Of a stretch of 64,000 nt of DNA, positions 1 through 12,078 are shown piece after piece (position 1 is the first letter of the stretch; each line of letters starts with the position of its first letter). Source of the stretch: Tridacna crocea (taxonomy: Eukaryota; Mollusca; Bivalvia; Cardiida; Cardiidae). A program made the translations under genes and the position numbers. The notes under the pieces are model-generated. The model searched no databases. It was not told the DNA's origin and saw only the letters and a program-made list of their open reading frames with translations. Where the stretch lies: NCBI GenBank assembly GCA_943736015.1, contig OX031069.1, positions 26,107,235-26,171,234 on the forward strand, in the 5' to 3' direction.

Positions 1-500
1 AAGGCAATAATTTTAGTAGAGGGCCACTACATGATGCTACATGCCAAATATGAGAGCTCTAGCCCTTACGGTTTGAGACTTGAAGATTTTCTAAGATTTC
101 CTTCTTTATCTCTATATAAAATCTGAGAACCCACAACATAGGGCCAATTTCAAGACTAGAGCCATGATTTGATGTATTTTGGTAGAGGGCCATTAGATGA
201 TGCTGCATGCCAAATATGAAAGCTCTCGCCCTTACAGTTTTGGACGAGAAGATTTTTTAAGTTTTTGCACTCGGTTGCCATGGCAACCTGAGTTCTTCAT
301 GGAATTCAAATCTTTGAAGTTTTTGAAAGTGCATCACCTAGGGATCATTTCTGTGAAGTTTGATTGAAATCTGATAGTTAGTTTAGGAGTAGAAGATTTT
401 TTTGTAATTGTGAACGGACGGACGGACGGACAGACAGACGGACGACAGACATTGATCGATCACAATAGCTCACCTTGAGCACTTCGTGCTCAGGTGAGCT
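1..500 (+). mobile_element. Tandem-core element, right end
   Basis: Repeats of about 155-165 bp (TGCCAAATATGA, AGCTCT), then a GACG microsatellite at 415-445. It ends in the hairpin AGCTCACCTTGAGCAC with GTGCTCAGGTGAGCT. Cut by the window start. Pearl/BIV160-like. Confidence 0.75.
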
Positions 501-592
501 AAAAAGCAATATCTGGCTAAGCTATATCTGGCTTTTAATTTTCATCATGAAAGTCTTATTTTATTTATTTAGCAGTGAAAGTGTTAAGCCCA

Positions 593-782
593 GAGCTCCA
601 GCTAAAAGGAGTGATTTTGATTTCAAAATTGAAAATATTTATTACTCTACACTAAACTCCACATTGTGGGTATTCATTAGCATTGTCTCATCGAGGCGAT
701 TTGAATGAGTACCCACAACATAGCGTTTCAAGGAGAAATAATGATTTATGAATATCATCACTCCCTCTTATCTGGAGCTCTG
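593..782. mobile_element. GAGCTCCAG foldback element
   Basis: 190 bp with long inverted arms: GAGCTCCAGCTAAAAGGAGT mirrors CTCCCTCTTATCTGGAGCTC. The centre is a stem around GTGGGTATTCATTAGCATTG, with several mismatches. Confidence 0.8.
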
Positions 783-830
783 GAACTTAAGCCTATAATA
801 AAGGGGACACTTTCTGTATATTACTTACCA

Positions 831-1248
831 GGGCTTGTATTCACCAACGATTCTAAACTCTTTACCACACAACAAAATTTTAGACTGGTTAAAATTGAAA
901 GCATTTGCAGACGACAAAAAAAAGGTGACTGAAAAATTGAAATTTGTTCTGGGATGGGTAGAAAACACTGTGGGAAAAGGAGAAAATGCTGGTTACCAGC
1001 ATTTTCTCCTTTTCCCACAGTGTTTTCAAAATGCTTCTGTCTCAGGGGCATCGAAAGTAGGGATTGTATGGTAATGGGTTACGAGCCTCCTTTGTCTTAT
1101 TCTCCAAAATTTTTCTACATTTGTAAGCAACACAATTTCTGATTGGCTAAACCCAATTTGGTTTAGCCAAGCAGAAGTTGTGTTACTAACCAATTTAGAA
1201 AACACTGGAGAATATGACTGAGAATATTCTCAAGAATCGTTGGTACAG
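831..1248. mobile_element. GTATTCACCAAC foldback element, interrupted
   Basis: Ends GGGCTTGTATTCACCAAC at the left and a degenerate complement near 1248 at the right, with a palindromic core around GATTGGCTAAACC. It is split by the MITE at 854-1082. The other copy is at 38330. Confidence 0.75.
854..1082. mobile_element. TTAA MITE nested in a foldback element
   Basis: Full-length copy with central hairpin 961-1027. It sits exactly where the intact foldback at 38330-38511 has an uninterrupted TTAA. Its own flanking TTAAs have each mutated by about one base. Confidence 0.9.
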
Positions 1249-1421
1249 AATTTTGGACTTGTTCACATAAAAATTAATATCGAATAACCGATAACACAAT
1301 TCAAATAATGGAATTAGTCTTAGGAAATGTAAATACCATTGTGAGGAGAGGAAAAATTGCTGGTAAACAGCATTGTCCTATCTTCCTGCAATGTTTCAGA
1401 AGCCAAAAACCTCAAGAGTCT

Positions 1422-1647
1422 TTAATCCTTTACCAAACAATCCCTCCTTATTATGAACCTGAGATACAAGGCTTTTAAAAACATTGTGGGAAAAAGAGAA
1501 AATGCTGGTAACCAACATTTTCCTCCTTTTCCCACAATGTTTTCTACCCTGTCTGGAAACAAATTTCAATTTCTGAGTTACGTTTGTCGTCTGCAAGTGC
1601 TTTGATTTTGGACCAGTCTAAAATTTTGTCGTTTGGTAAAGAGTTAA
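1422..1647. mobile_element. TTAA MITE
   Basis: TTAATCCTTTACCAAACA at the left, GTTTGGTAAAGAGTTAA at the right, hairpin centred near 1511. A hairpin-less relic lies just upstream (1338-1400). Confidence 0.88.
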
Positions 1648-2060
1648 AACATAATAATATCACGCTAATCCATATTGAAAGCATTGACAGATGACATAAT
1701 TTATAATGTGACTGCACTGCTGGAATAGGTCTTTCAATGGTAGGAAACCAACTACTATTGTCTCCTTTGCCCATTATTTGATGTGTGATGAAAATAAAAA
1801 CCTAGCTATTGCAATTTTAAAGTTGTATATTTGTCTAGAGCATTCTGACCATATCCATTTTTAATTGTAGCTTGAGGATCAGACTGCATGTTCTCTGTAG
1901 TCTGATCTTGATCATTAAAGGTACAAAAACGCACTAGAAAATTGCATGAAGCAATCTAAGCATTAAGCCATAGAGCACCAAATGAACAACATGGACATTT
2001 TCAATTTAGAAGAAGGTTATTCAAGTACCAAAGTTTTATTACTACTCTCCTAACAGTACA

Positions 2061-2398
2061 AACTAGAGCTGTCAGTGACTGTGACTCAATACCCCCACCA
2101 GCACTTCGACAGAAAAAAGTGTCAAGTTCAAGGGGAGATAATTCCTCAACCAGGAAGAGTTGATACTTGAAAATTGCAAATCTTCAATATATGATCAATA
2201 TACATGTAAAATTATGCGTAAAGTTTCAATACAATTTTAAGGAAAATTGTAGTAGGAGTTCAGGACACAAATTTACTAGTATTTTGTACACAGACGGACA
2301 CACAGATGTACTGACAGACACATGGATATACAGGCTGATTCCAGTATACCCCCCAAAATATTCGTTTTGCTGAGGTATATTCGTTTTGCGGGGGTATA
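2061..2398 (+). mobile_element. ACTAGAGCTGTCA...GGGGTATA element
   Basis: Starts AACTAGAGCTGTCAGTGACT, includes GGGAGATAATTCCTCAACCA and a GACGGACACACAGA tract, and ends with repeated ATATTCGTTTTGCGGGGGTATA. Confidence 0.72.
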
Positions 2399-2727
2399 CA
2401 AAGACACTAAAGTTCTAAGATAAGACTGCAATTTTTGTGCAGTCCTATCTCAATCTAAACTAGACTGATGTAAACATAACTAAACTTTTCAGCTGCACTC
2501 TAGTGAATAAGAAAAATAAAGACTATCACAGCGAAACGTAGCTGGCATTCCACATTGCAGGCATGAAACTTACCAATCTCCTTTGTTTTAGAGGACCCTG
2601 AAATGTGTTACATCAGTATTGTAGAGCTATTATAAGATGTATAACAATGACATAACATTTCCATCAAAGTACATAACTAGAAAAGGCCTTTGTTAAATGG
2701 CTTGAAACATGCAATAAAGGGGACAAT

Positions 2728-2805
2728 TGCGTAAAGTGTCGTCTTGGATCAACCTGCGCAGTCCACACAGGCTTATCCAAGATGTCAATTTACAACTACA
2801 TTAGA
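2728..2805. mobile_element. GTGTCGTC palindromic MITE
   Basis: GTAAAGTGTCGTCTTGGATC pairs imperfectly with GATGTCAATTTAC across CGCAGTCCACACAGGC. It resembles a short palindromic repeat I recall from bivalve genomes. Confidence 0.55.
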
Positions 2806-3279
2806 TTTAGTGCTACAGAACGCAAATGTCAGTATGCCCCGTTTTGCGTTCTGCAGGTCAAATTACAAGTCTGTGGAAGGTATTAGAGAATCCATTTTTG
2901 TTCATTTCCAGTAACAAGAACCTTATTCTTGAAATTTTATTCTTGAACTGAAGCTCTTTGGTTAATCCTGAGAATCATGATGTTTCTCTGTGTTAAATTT
3001 CATTAGCCTTCCTCACAGGCAGTTGAAGTTAGACTCTATCAATTTTGTTTTTCTTCTATTTCTAGTAAAATAAAAGCATGATCTTCACTTCAGCTTTAAA
3101 CTCAATTTACAATATGCATATCATCACCTCTGACCATGTAAAGTTTCATGAAAGTAACAAGAAATTGTCGAGGGGGTATAATAATCATAAAGGGCAGGTA
3201 ATGCAACAAACATGTTTACCAAGTCTCAAGTCAATTTGACTTGAGGTGACATAATTTCCATTCCAGACAAATCCTGTTT

Positions 3280-3915
3280 CATTGACCTGATTTCAACTCA
3301 AATGACCCCAAATTACTGACAGTGATGCATTTGTCCAAAATCTACAACATCTATGAAATTGAAACTTACCAATCTTGCGGTTTTTTTTTTAAAATTACAT
3401 GTTTTATTTTAGATAAAAGTGGTTTTCTGGAAATATATTCATAGAATAAGACTGGTTTACACATTATTGTCGTAAGTACATCAGATATGTGTCTCATAAA
3501 TATGGGCCCAGTCAAAGTCTTGTTAGGCTCTCTGTACTTCAAAGCTTATTTCACGCAACTTCCGGAAGAGAAGGGTACATAATTATTTCCAGTCTGTTCT
3601 GCTTGAAGAAAATAATGCCATAATGAAGTAAAGAAGCTTTTTCTTTGTCTGCTCTTCTACAGCTGCCGATCAAACCATGCCAGTCAGCAATTTGCACAAG
3701 AATGTTTTGTCTGTCTAAATTTGCAATCAAGCATTCTGTCAGAAATGGATGACAGACTTTTACTTTCTTGGAGTTAAAAGCGGAAATGCATAGTAATCAT
3801 TACTTGACGACGAAGAGACTCATTCACATTGACCTTAGTTTACAAAATGACCCTCAACTAGCAAGGCAAGGGGTCAAAATGGCACCTATTTTTTAAAGCT
3901 GAGGGGAAACCTTGT
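3280..3915 (+). repeat. Unclassified dispersed repeat, copy 1
   Basis: Aligns over most of its length with 42745-43452: TTTTAGATAAAAGTGGTTTT, AGAATAAGACTGGTTTAC, AAATATGGGC, TGACCCTCAACTA. No terminal repeats or coding frame seen. Confidence 0.7.
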
Positions 3916-3946
3916 TTCAAGGGATGATAAACAAATATGACGACTG

Positions 3947-4177
3947 TTAACCATTTACCACACAATCCCTACTTTTGATGACCCTGAGAAAGAAACCTTT
4001 GGAAAACATTGTTGGAAAAGGAGAAAATGCTGATAACCAGCATTTTCTCCTTTTCCAACAATGTTTTCTACCCTTGCCATACCAAGTTTTTAGTTTTTCA
4101 GTCACCTCTATTTTTTTTGTCTGCAAATGCTTTCAATTTGGATAAGTCTAAAATTTTCTCATGTGGTAAAGAGTTTG
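3947..4177. mobile_element. TTAA MITE with matched stem change
   Basis: The stem reads ATTGTTGGAAAAGG on the left and CCTTTTCCAACAAT on the right. The G-to-T change usual in half-changed copies is here complemented on the other arm. The right TTAA has decayed to TTTG. Confidence 0.88.
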
Positions 4178-4764
4178 ACTTGCATAAAGTATGAGCTAGG
4201 GCTCAGTTATATTTGACTAACCCTCGTATCTTAACTAGTCAGTATAATGTGAGTGATATTAGGTGCAGCTGTTAAGTGCAAAACACAATCATACTGCACA
4301 AGACCTGAAATCTGATCTCTGACCAAAAGTTAAGTAAAAAAGAAGATTTTTTTGGACAAAAAAAACTTTTAGTTTGCAAAGTTTAGGACCAATGACATTT
4401 ATCCCACTATAGTTAATCTGAAAACCAACTGACTGTTTTACTGTTTTTCACACCTATGTAATGCCCTCTACTTTCTGTGTAGATCAAGATCAGACTGAAC
4501 AAAAAATGCTGTTAGATGTTGGATCTACATTGCCTGCTATGCGGAGACATTTCAACAAAGGTCAGCATTGAAGCCCCAAATATTTAGGTATTCTTGTGTG
4601 ACGAAATCTTGAGAATGATAATCGTATACTGTTATAAAATCCCTGTGTCCTTCCACATGATAATTTTGACCTTTTCCCAAAATGCATGTAAAAGTTTATT
4701 TTCTCAGAATTGTTAAAAACACTTGATTGTATGGCAAAAGTTTATTTAGGGTCATTTCAAGGTG

Positions 4765-4993
4765 TTAACCCTTTCCCAAACGACAAACTTTAGGACTAGA
4801 CCAAATCGAAAGCATTTGCAGACGACAATTCAACTCTTGCTGAAAAGATGATTTCTGTCTATGATAGGGTAGAAAACATTGTGGGAAAAGGAGAAAATGC
4901 TGGTTACCAGCATTTTCTCCTTTTCCCACAATGTTTTCAAAAGGCTTCTATTCCCAACCAGTAAAAACCAGGGACTGTTTGGGAAAGGGTTAA
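4765..4993. mobile_element. TTAA MITE, CTTTCCC-end subfamily
   Basis: The termini are TTAACCCTTTCCCAAACG and GTTTGGGAAAGGGTTAA. They differ from the CTTTACC type at the same position on both ends. Same subfamily as 6936, 39558 and 60086. Confidence 0.9.
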
Positions 4994-5127
4994 AGTTGCT
5001 CTTTCATACCCCTTAAACGATTTTATAATAGCACGTGCACTTGAACATACATAGGTTATTTGAGAATAAGTACTCTTGAGACACAAATGTTCCTTAAAAG
5101 TGCCTCATAGCAGCCTTATACTCAGCA

Positions 5128-5323
5128 AAGCTCCAGATAGAGGGAGTGATTTTGATTTCAAAAGCAATATTAATTTTTCTCCTCTACACTCCTCTATACC
5201 CTATGTTGTGGCTACTCATTAGAATCATCTCATTGAGATGATTCTAATGAATACCCACAACATAGGGTTTCAAAGAGAAATAAAGGATTTAGAACTCTAT
5301 CATTCCCTCTTATCTGGAGTTCT
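5128..5323. mobile_element. GAGCTCCAG foldback element
   Basis: The central stem TACTCATTAGAATCATCTCA is perfectly mirrored across ATTGAG. Confidence 0.85.
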
Positions 5324-5623
5324 GCAGTTATAGTAAAATGATCTTCAACTTCTCTATAAATAAATTAGAAGTTCTAATGTCAAGGCAGTATCAACTAAAA
5401 GTACCTAAAAACACTACGATATTTTTATCTTCATTTCATGTTTTAAATAAGACTGAAGATCAAGCGTCAAGGCAGACGTGGATAAAAATAGAATTGCCTG
5501 CCAATCAAAATAATGGGAGTGCACTTTTCTGCATTCTTTCTACCTGACAAAAAATTCAGACTCCCAAAAGTTGAATGTACTTGCAGTCAACATATTCTGG
5601 GTGTCTTAAAGGAAATTTGTCCG

Positions 5624-6742
5624 TTAACTCTGTACCACACAATCCCAACTTTTAACTACCCTGAGAAAGAAGCCTTCTGAAAACACGGCGGAAAAAGGAG
5701 AAAATGCTGGTAATCAGCATTTTCTCCTTTTCCCACGATGTTTTCTTTCCTTCCCAAAACAAATTTCAACTTTTCAGCCACTTTTACTTTCTAGCCTGCA
5801 AATTCTTTCAATTTGGACTAGTCTATAATTTTGTCCTTTGGTTAAGAGTTAAGTCTTTACCACACAGTCCTGACTTTTTGCAACCCTAAGAAAGAAAGCT
5901 ATTGAAAACATTGTGGAAAAAGGAGAAAATGCTGATAACCAGCATTTTCTCCTTTTTCCACAATGTTTTCTGCCTTTCCAAAACTAATTTTGGTTTTTCA
6001 GTTATATCTATTTTGTTCTCTGCAAAAGCTTTCAGTTTCGACCCGTTATGTATTTTGTTGTTCAGTAAAGAGTTAACTCTTTACCAATTAATCATGAGTT
6101 CTAACCACCCAGAGAAAAAAACATGAAAACATTGTTGAAAAAGGAGAAAATACCTGTAACAAGCATTTCTTCCGCTTTCCAGAATGTTTTCTATTTTTCT
6201 AACAAAAAATCTCATTACTTGCATCATTTTTACCCGTTACCACACAAAATTTTCTTTAGACCTATTCAAATTAAAAACATTTGCAGATGACAATTTCAAA
6301 GTGGATCATATGGTATAATTTTGTTTTGACAGGGTAGAAAACTTTGTGGGAAAAGAAGAAAATGATGGTCACCAGCATTTTCTCCTTTTTCTACAATGTT
6401 TCCAAAAGGCTGCGTCCTCAGGGATGTTAAATTGTCATTGAGTGGTAAAGAGTTAAAGTTTTAAGTTGTTGTCTGCAAATGCTTTGAATTTAGACTTGCT
6501 TTCTAATCACCTATTAACTCTACCTGTGTCACACAATCCCTACTTTTAATGACCCTGAGAAAGAAGCCTTTTGAAAACACAGTGGGAAAAGGAGAAAATG
6601 CTGGTAACCATTTCTCCTTTTCCCAGAGTGTTTTCTACTCTTCCCAAACCAAATTTTATTTTTTCAGTCACCTTTATTTTGTCATTTGCAAATGCTTTCA
6701 ATTCGGACTGGTCTAAAACTTTCTCATGTGGCAAAGAGTTAA
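5624..6742. mobile_element. Array of TTAA MITEs
   Basis: Members 5624-5852, 5849-6076, 6073 to about 6228 (right end lost), 6229-6456, a fragment 6453-6517 and 6514-6742. Neighbours share a single TTAA. The 5849 copy has a matched stem change, GTGGAAAAAGG with CCTTTTTCCAC. Confidence 0.88.
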
Positions 6743-6809
6743 ATTGTTCAAAGGTTAAAAATTGTGGTGGAAGGAAGACATACTGGTAACCAGACTATTT
6801 CTTTCCTCT

Positions 6810-7164
6810 TTAACCCCTTACCACATACTGATGACTTTTAACACCCCTGGAAAAGAAGCCTCCAGAAAACAATGTGGAAAATGTTTACAAAAGCTGTTTC
6901 ATAGTCATAAAAACCAGGGATTATTTGTTAAAGGCTTAACCCTTTCCCAAACAAGCCCTGGTTTTTACTGGTTTGGAATAGTAGCCTTTTGAAAACATTG
7001 TGGGAAAAGGAGAAAATGCTGGTAACCAGCTTTTTCTCCTTTTCCCACAATGTTTTCTAGCCTATCATAGACAGAAATTATCTTTTCAGCAAGAGTTGAA
7101 TTGTCGTCTGCAAATGCTTTCAATTTAGTCTAGTCCAAAAGTTTGTCGTTTGGGAAAGGGTTAA
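6810..7164. mobile_element. Two abutting TTAA MITEs
   Basis: 6810-6939 has lost its hairpin. 6936-7164 is full length with CTTTCCC ends. They share the TTAA at 6936. Confidence 0.85.
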
Positions 7165-7312
7165 AGGACATTATGTAAGGGGACTATTGCAGAAACATGA
7201 GAGCCCAGGAAAATGCCCTAACCACATCACAATTACTTCAGTACATGCATAAATTCTGAGCAGGTCCTTTTGAGTTTGAGAAAGTTTTGATTTCCTTATC
7301 AGACTACAGGAG

Positions 7313-8758
7313 AACTAGAAGGCCCTGAAGGGCCTGAATATGCTCTACTGGCAGAGATTTTGCTTTTAAATCAAGCATACATTAGGAATTCATTATGCAA
7401 AGAGACAAAAAATTGACATTTTCAACTCAAAATGGCTACTTTTCCATTACTGTTTGTTGATTTTTTTCAAACTCAACAGGGTTAAAAAGCTATTGATGGG
7501 ATAAATAAGCTGAAAAATTCACAAAAATCTGATCACAAATAAATACTTTACCATGTAAACAAGCAATGAAATTGTTCAACTTGAAATGACTACTTTTCCC
7601 ATACTGTTTGTTGGATGTTTTTCAAAATCAATAGGGTTTAACCTATTGATGATATAAACAAGCTTTGCAAATTTCATGAAAATCTGACCTCAAATGCAGA
7701 CATTATCACATAAACAAGAAATGAAAGTTTTCAACTTCAAATGGCTACTTTTCCCATACTGTTTATTAGTTTTTTTTTCAAAATCAATAGGGTTGGAGCT
7801 ATTGATAAGATAAACAGACTCTGCAAGTTTCATGGAAATCTGACCACAAATACAGACTTTATCCCATAAGTAAGAAATCAAAATTTTAAACTTGAAATGG
7901 CTACTTTTCCCATACTGTTTGTCGGATGTTTTTCAAAATCAATAGGGTTAAAGCTATTGATGAGAAAAACAAACTGTGTAAGTTTCATGAAAATCTGACC
8001 AAAAATGAAGACTTTATCGCGTAAACAAGAAATGACGGTTTTAAACTTGAAATGGCTGCTTTTCCCATACTGTTTGTCAGATTTTTCTCAAAATCAATAG
8101 GGTTGAAGCTATTGATAAGACAAACAAACTCTGCAAGTTTCATGGAAATCTGACCACAAATACAGACTTTATCCTGTAAACAAGAAATGGAAATTTTAAA
8201 ACTGAAATGGCTACTTTTCCCATACTGTTTGTCAGATTTTTTTTCAAAATCAATAGGGTTAAACCTATTGATGAGATAAACAAACTTTGTAAGTTTCACG
8301 AAAATCTGACCAAAAATGAAGACTTTATCGCGTAAACAAAAAATGAAGGTTTTAAACTTGAAATGGCTACTTTTCCCATACTGTTTATTGGATTTTTTTC
8401 AAAATCAATAGGGTTGAAGCTATTGATAAGATAAACAAACTCTGCAAGTTTCATGGAAATCTGACCACAAATACAGACTTTATCGCGTAAACAAGAAATG
8501 GAAATTTTAAATCTGAAATGGCTACTTTTCCAAAATTGTTGGTTGGATTTTTTTCAAAATCAATAGGGTTAAAGCTATTGATGAGATAAACAAACTGTGT
8601 AAGTTTCATGAAAATCTGACCAAAAATAAAGACTTTATCGCGTAAACAAGAAAAAGACTAACGGACGGACGGACGGACGGACAGACGGACGGACGGACGG
8701 ACGGACGACGGAAACCACGCCATGACATAAGCTCTGCTGGCTGAAAGCCAGTAGAGCT
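7313..8758 (+). mobile_element. Tandem-core element, eight ~155 bp units
   Basis: Starts near the hairpin AAGGCCCTGAAGGGCCT. Units carrying ATGGCTACTTTTCCCATACT recur at about 7432, 7587, 7739, 7897, 8052, 8207, 8362 and 8518. Then a (GGAC)n tract at 8656-8712 and a closing hairpin CTCTGCTGGCTGAAAGCCAG. It resembles bivalve pearl elements or non-autonomous Helentrons. Confidence 0.82.
8656..8712 (+). repeat. (GGAC)n microsatellite
   Basis: Tetranucleotide repeat inside the tandem-core element, between its core units and terminal hairpin. Confidence 0.95.
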
Positions 8759-8888
8759 AAAAATCATATCCCTCCTGCACTGTTCTATTATCTGAAATTT
8801 TGCTACTTTTTCCTCTGCTATTTACTTCATGTATCAGTATGAAACAGTGTTCAAGGTCTGCTGCCTACCAATAATTTAGGTACGTTAC

Positions 8889-9009
8889 CTGCCAATGGAT
8901 GTGGAGCCAACACTCCATGTGGTATTCCCATTCTTGCAGGGACACCCGACATTGGGGGGCCTCCCCCAGGGTGCCCTGGTCCGGGACTGAACCCTGGTCT
9001 TGGCGGACC
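8889..9009 (-). CDS. Likely internal exon of a Pro/Gly-rich protein
   Basis: On the minus strand this GC-rich block is bounded by TCTTTCCAG and GTAACG, good acceptor and donor sites. In the first frame its 121 bases give 40 residues rich in Pro and Gly, including GPPRPGFSPGPG and GGPPMSGVPARMGIPHG. All three frames are open, so the frame is chosen on composition. The GPPRPG...GGPPM pattern is faintly like the C-terminal part of U1-C small nuclear ribonucleoprotein, but low-complexity sequence makes this weak. No partner exons were found on this strand. Confidence 0.45.
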
Positions 9010-9099
9010 CTGGAAAGACAACAACAAAAAGTATAATTACCTATGGCTAGTTCTAACTAATTAATCCATAACTGATTCCTAGATCAGTAGATGGAAATA

Positions 9100-9276
9100 T
9101 TAACCCTTTACCACACACGACGACTTATGAAGACCCTGAGATAGAAGCCTTTTGAAAACATTGTTGGAAAAGGAGAAAATGCTGGTAACCAGCATTTTCT
9201 CCTTTTCCCACAATGTTTTCAAGAGGCTTCTTACTTAGGGTCATTAAAAGTTGGGATTATCTGGTAAAGGGTTTAA
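9100..9276. mobile_element. Fully palindromic short TTAA MITE
   Basis: 177 bp, with the same outer arm (ACTTTTAACGACCCTGAG type) on both sides, so the whole element is an inverted repeat. The usual copy has two different arms. Confidence 0.85.
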
Positions 9277-9296
9277 GGTAAACCAAAAAACAGCAT

Positions 9297-9751
9297 TTAA
9301 TACTTTATCACATGGCAAAATTTTGGACAAGTCCAAATTGAAAGCATTTGCAGACGACATATCAAGTGTGGCTCAAATGATTGGGTTTGTCTCTGATAGG
9401 GTAGAAAACACTGTGGGAAAAGGAGAAAATGCTGGTTAAAAGCAGTTTTCCCCTATGGTACAATCTTTTCAAAGGGCTTTTTCCTTTGGGTCTTTTAACC
9501 CATTACCACACAATCCCTACTTTTTGACACCCCTGACACAGAAGCCTTTAGAAAACATTGTTGGAAAAGGAGAAAATGCTGGTAACCAGCATTTTCTCCT
9601 ATTCCCACAATGTTTTCTACTCTTCACAAAACAAATTTCAAATTTTCAGTCACTTTTATTTTGTTGTCTGCAAATGCTTTCGATTTGGACAAGCCTAAGA
9701 TATTGTCGTTTGGTAATGAGTTAAAGTCGTCCTTATGTGGTAAAGGGTTAA
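9297..9751. mobile_element. Array of TTAA MITEs
   Basis: 9297-9498 (degenerate right arm), 9495-9724 full length, and a 30 bp terminal fragment to 9751. Confidence 0.85.
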
Positions 9752-10060
9752 TCTGTCGCCATGTCATATCTAGCATTAACTATGTTAAGCTGAAATTTGT
9801 TTCAATAGGTAATCAGCACAGCACTGTAAAATTGAGCTTTAATGCATACTTGTCCATTTTCTAGGACAGTGACTGATTTTGACCTCTTGAGGGATTTCTG
9901 TTAAATCCAGAAAAGCTATTAAGAGGCCAAGTTCACCACACATAAAACTTGTCCAGAATTTAGGAAAATCTGTTCATATAAAAGAGACAGTTGTCCTCTC
10001 TTAATATTTTGGAGCACCTGATAAACAAAACTGGCCATTTTAAGTCTTGAAACAAGGATG

Positions 10061-10237
10061 AAGGCTTTTGAAAACATTGGGGGAAAAGGAGAAAATGCTG
10101 GTAATCACAATCCTTTTCCCAAAATGTTTTCTAACTATTCAAAGACAAGTATCATTATTTGACAATATGTTAATTTTCCTTCGTGAATTTCATCAATGTA
10201 GACGAGTATGAAATTTTGTTGTGTGGTAAAGGGTTAA
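10061..10237. mobile_element. 5'-truncated TTAA MITE
   Basis: Hairpin partly deleted; the right terminus GTGTGGTAAAGGGTTAA is intact. Confidence 0.75.
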
Positions 10238-10675
10238 GGAAAGTGAAAGCTGTCGGTAACTGGTTGGGCACAGGAGAAATTTACAATAAACCCCCTTTTT
10301 CCACGACACAGCATCAAACTGGAAAACCAGGAAAAACACGTTGGCACAATATCTTAAAGAGTGTATGTATGAATTTTCATCCAGTCTGGTCCAAGGGCTG
10401 TCAGGAAAGGGCTTTGGACAGACAAACAGACTGACGGAAGGACAGACAGAAAGATGAAAGAGCAACTATATGCTCTCCCTTCAGGGTGAATGAATAATTT
10501 AAATACTGCAAATTTGTGGTTGCTTTTCACCAAAATATCTCTAAATACCAAAACTGGCTGAATCAATACGGTCTGAATTTTGGACAACTTTCTTATAATT
10601 TTTTTGGGTAAAATCAGGAACAGTATAAAGGTACATAAAATAAAAACTTTTCAAAAGTCCCTGCAATAAAAAAAA

Positions 10676-10862
10676 TCTACACTTCTTCACACAATCTCTA
10701 ATTCTAATAAGTATGAGAAAGAAAATAAAAACATTGTGGAAAAATGCTGGAATGCTCCTTTTCCAACAATGTTTTCTACTCTCTTCTAAATGATCCACAC
10801 TCATTTAGTCATCTGCAGATGCTTTCAGTGTGGACAGTTCTAAATTTTTCTCATCTTGTTTA
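10676..10862. mobile_element. Degenerate TTAA MITE
   Basis: Recognisable AACATTGTGGAAAAATGC, CCAACAATGTTTTCTAC and CAGATGCTTTCA segments; both ends decayed. Confidence 0.6.
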
Positions 10863-11018
10863 GCAATAGGAAGTGAAGCAAAGTACATGTAGTTGTGGGT
10901 TTATGGGTTTGAAATGGAATCAGTTATTTCTAGCATTTGTATTGTGAAACACCTTTTGTGGAAGTTGGAAAATGATTCTTGCCGTAAGATTCTTAATTAT
11001 TATATCTAATTTTTTGGT

Positions 11019-11240
11019 TCACCCTTTACCAAATAATCCCTGGTTTTACAACCCTCAGAATGATATAAGGCTTTTGAAAACATTGTGGGCAAAGGAGAAA
11101 ATGCTGGTAACCAGCATTTTCTCCTTTCCCTACATTGTTTTCTACCCTGCTGGAAACAAATTTCAATTTTTGAGTTATATTTGTTGTCTGCAAGCGTTTT
11201 CAATTTTGACCGGTCTAAAACTTTGTAATTTGATAAAGAA
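11019..11240. mobile_element. TTAA MITE with decayed ends
   Basis: CCCTTTACCAAATAATCCCT at the left; the right end, TTTGATAAAG, has lost its TTAA. Confidence 0.8.
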
Positions 11241-11329
11241 AAAAAGAAATAAAATCAAATTAAAAGTTGCCAAAAACTAATCAAACATTTTTAAATCTGT
11301 CATAAGTTCCAGTTTTATAATAAAATTGT

Positions 11330-11558
11330 TTAACTCATTACCACACGAGAAAATTACAAACTTGTCCAAATTGAAAGCATTTGCAGATGACAAAATAAAG
11401 GTGACTGAAAAAATGAAATTTGTTCTGCGAAGGGTAGAAAACACTGTAGGAAAAGGAGAAAATGCTGGTGACCAGCATTTTCTCCTTTTCCCACAGTGTT
11501 TTCAAAAGGCTCCTTTCTCAGAGGCGTCAAAAGTAGGGATTGTGTGGTAATGGGTTAA
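11330..11558. mobile_element. TTAA MITE
   Basis: Full length, TTAACTCATTACCACACG to TGTGTGGTAATGGGTTAA. Confidence 0.92.
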
Positions 11559-11738
11559 ATAACATTACAACATATATGCAGACAGTTCCTTTGTTATATT
11601 GACAATTTTAAAAAGTAAGAACAAAAGCCTTCCTAATAGTGAAGTAAAACAAGATGAAAGTTTATCATGTATTATCATATTTTATAGAAAAATTTTCAGA
11701 ACTGTCGATAACTCCTGATAAAAAATTCGATCATATCT

Positions 11739-11966
11739 TTACCCTTTACAAAACAATCTCTTAGTTTTCACGACTCTGGGAAAGAAGGCTTTTGCAAACA
11801 CTATTGGAAAAGGAAAAAGTGCTGGTAACCAGCATTTTCTCCTATAGCCACAATGTTTTTTTATCCTTTACAAGACCTTAAGCTCATTTTTATCTATTTC
11901 AAATTTACTGTATGCAGATATTTTGAATTTACAATAATGTAAAATTTGTTATTTGGGAAGAAATAA
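11739..11966. mobile_element. Degenerate TTAA MITE
   Basis: ACCCTTTACAAAACAATC at the left, TTATTTGGGAAGAAAT at the right, stem eroded. Confidence 0.65.
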
Positions 11967-12078
11967 AACATAATGTATGCAGGATTATTTTTGTATCACA
12001 TTAGCAACTGTACAACATAACAAAAGCCATGTAAAACTCCTATTATTTATTTTTAACTAAAAATTAAAAATTGGAAAT

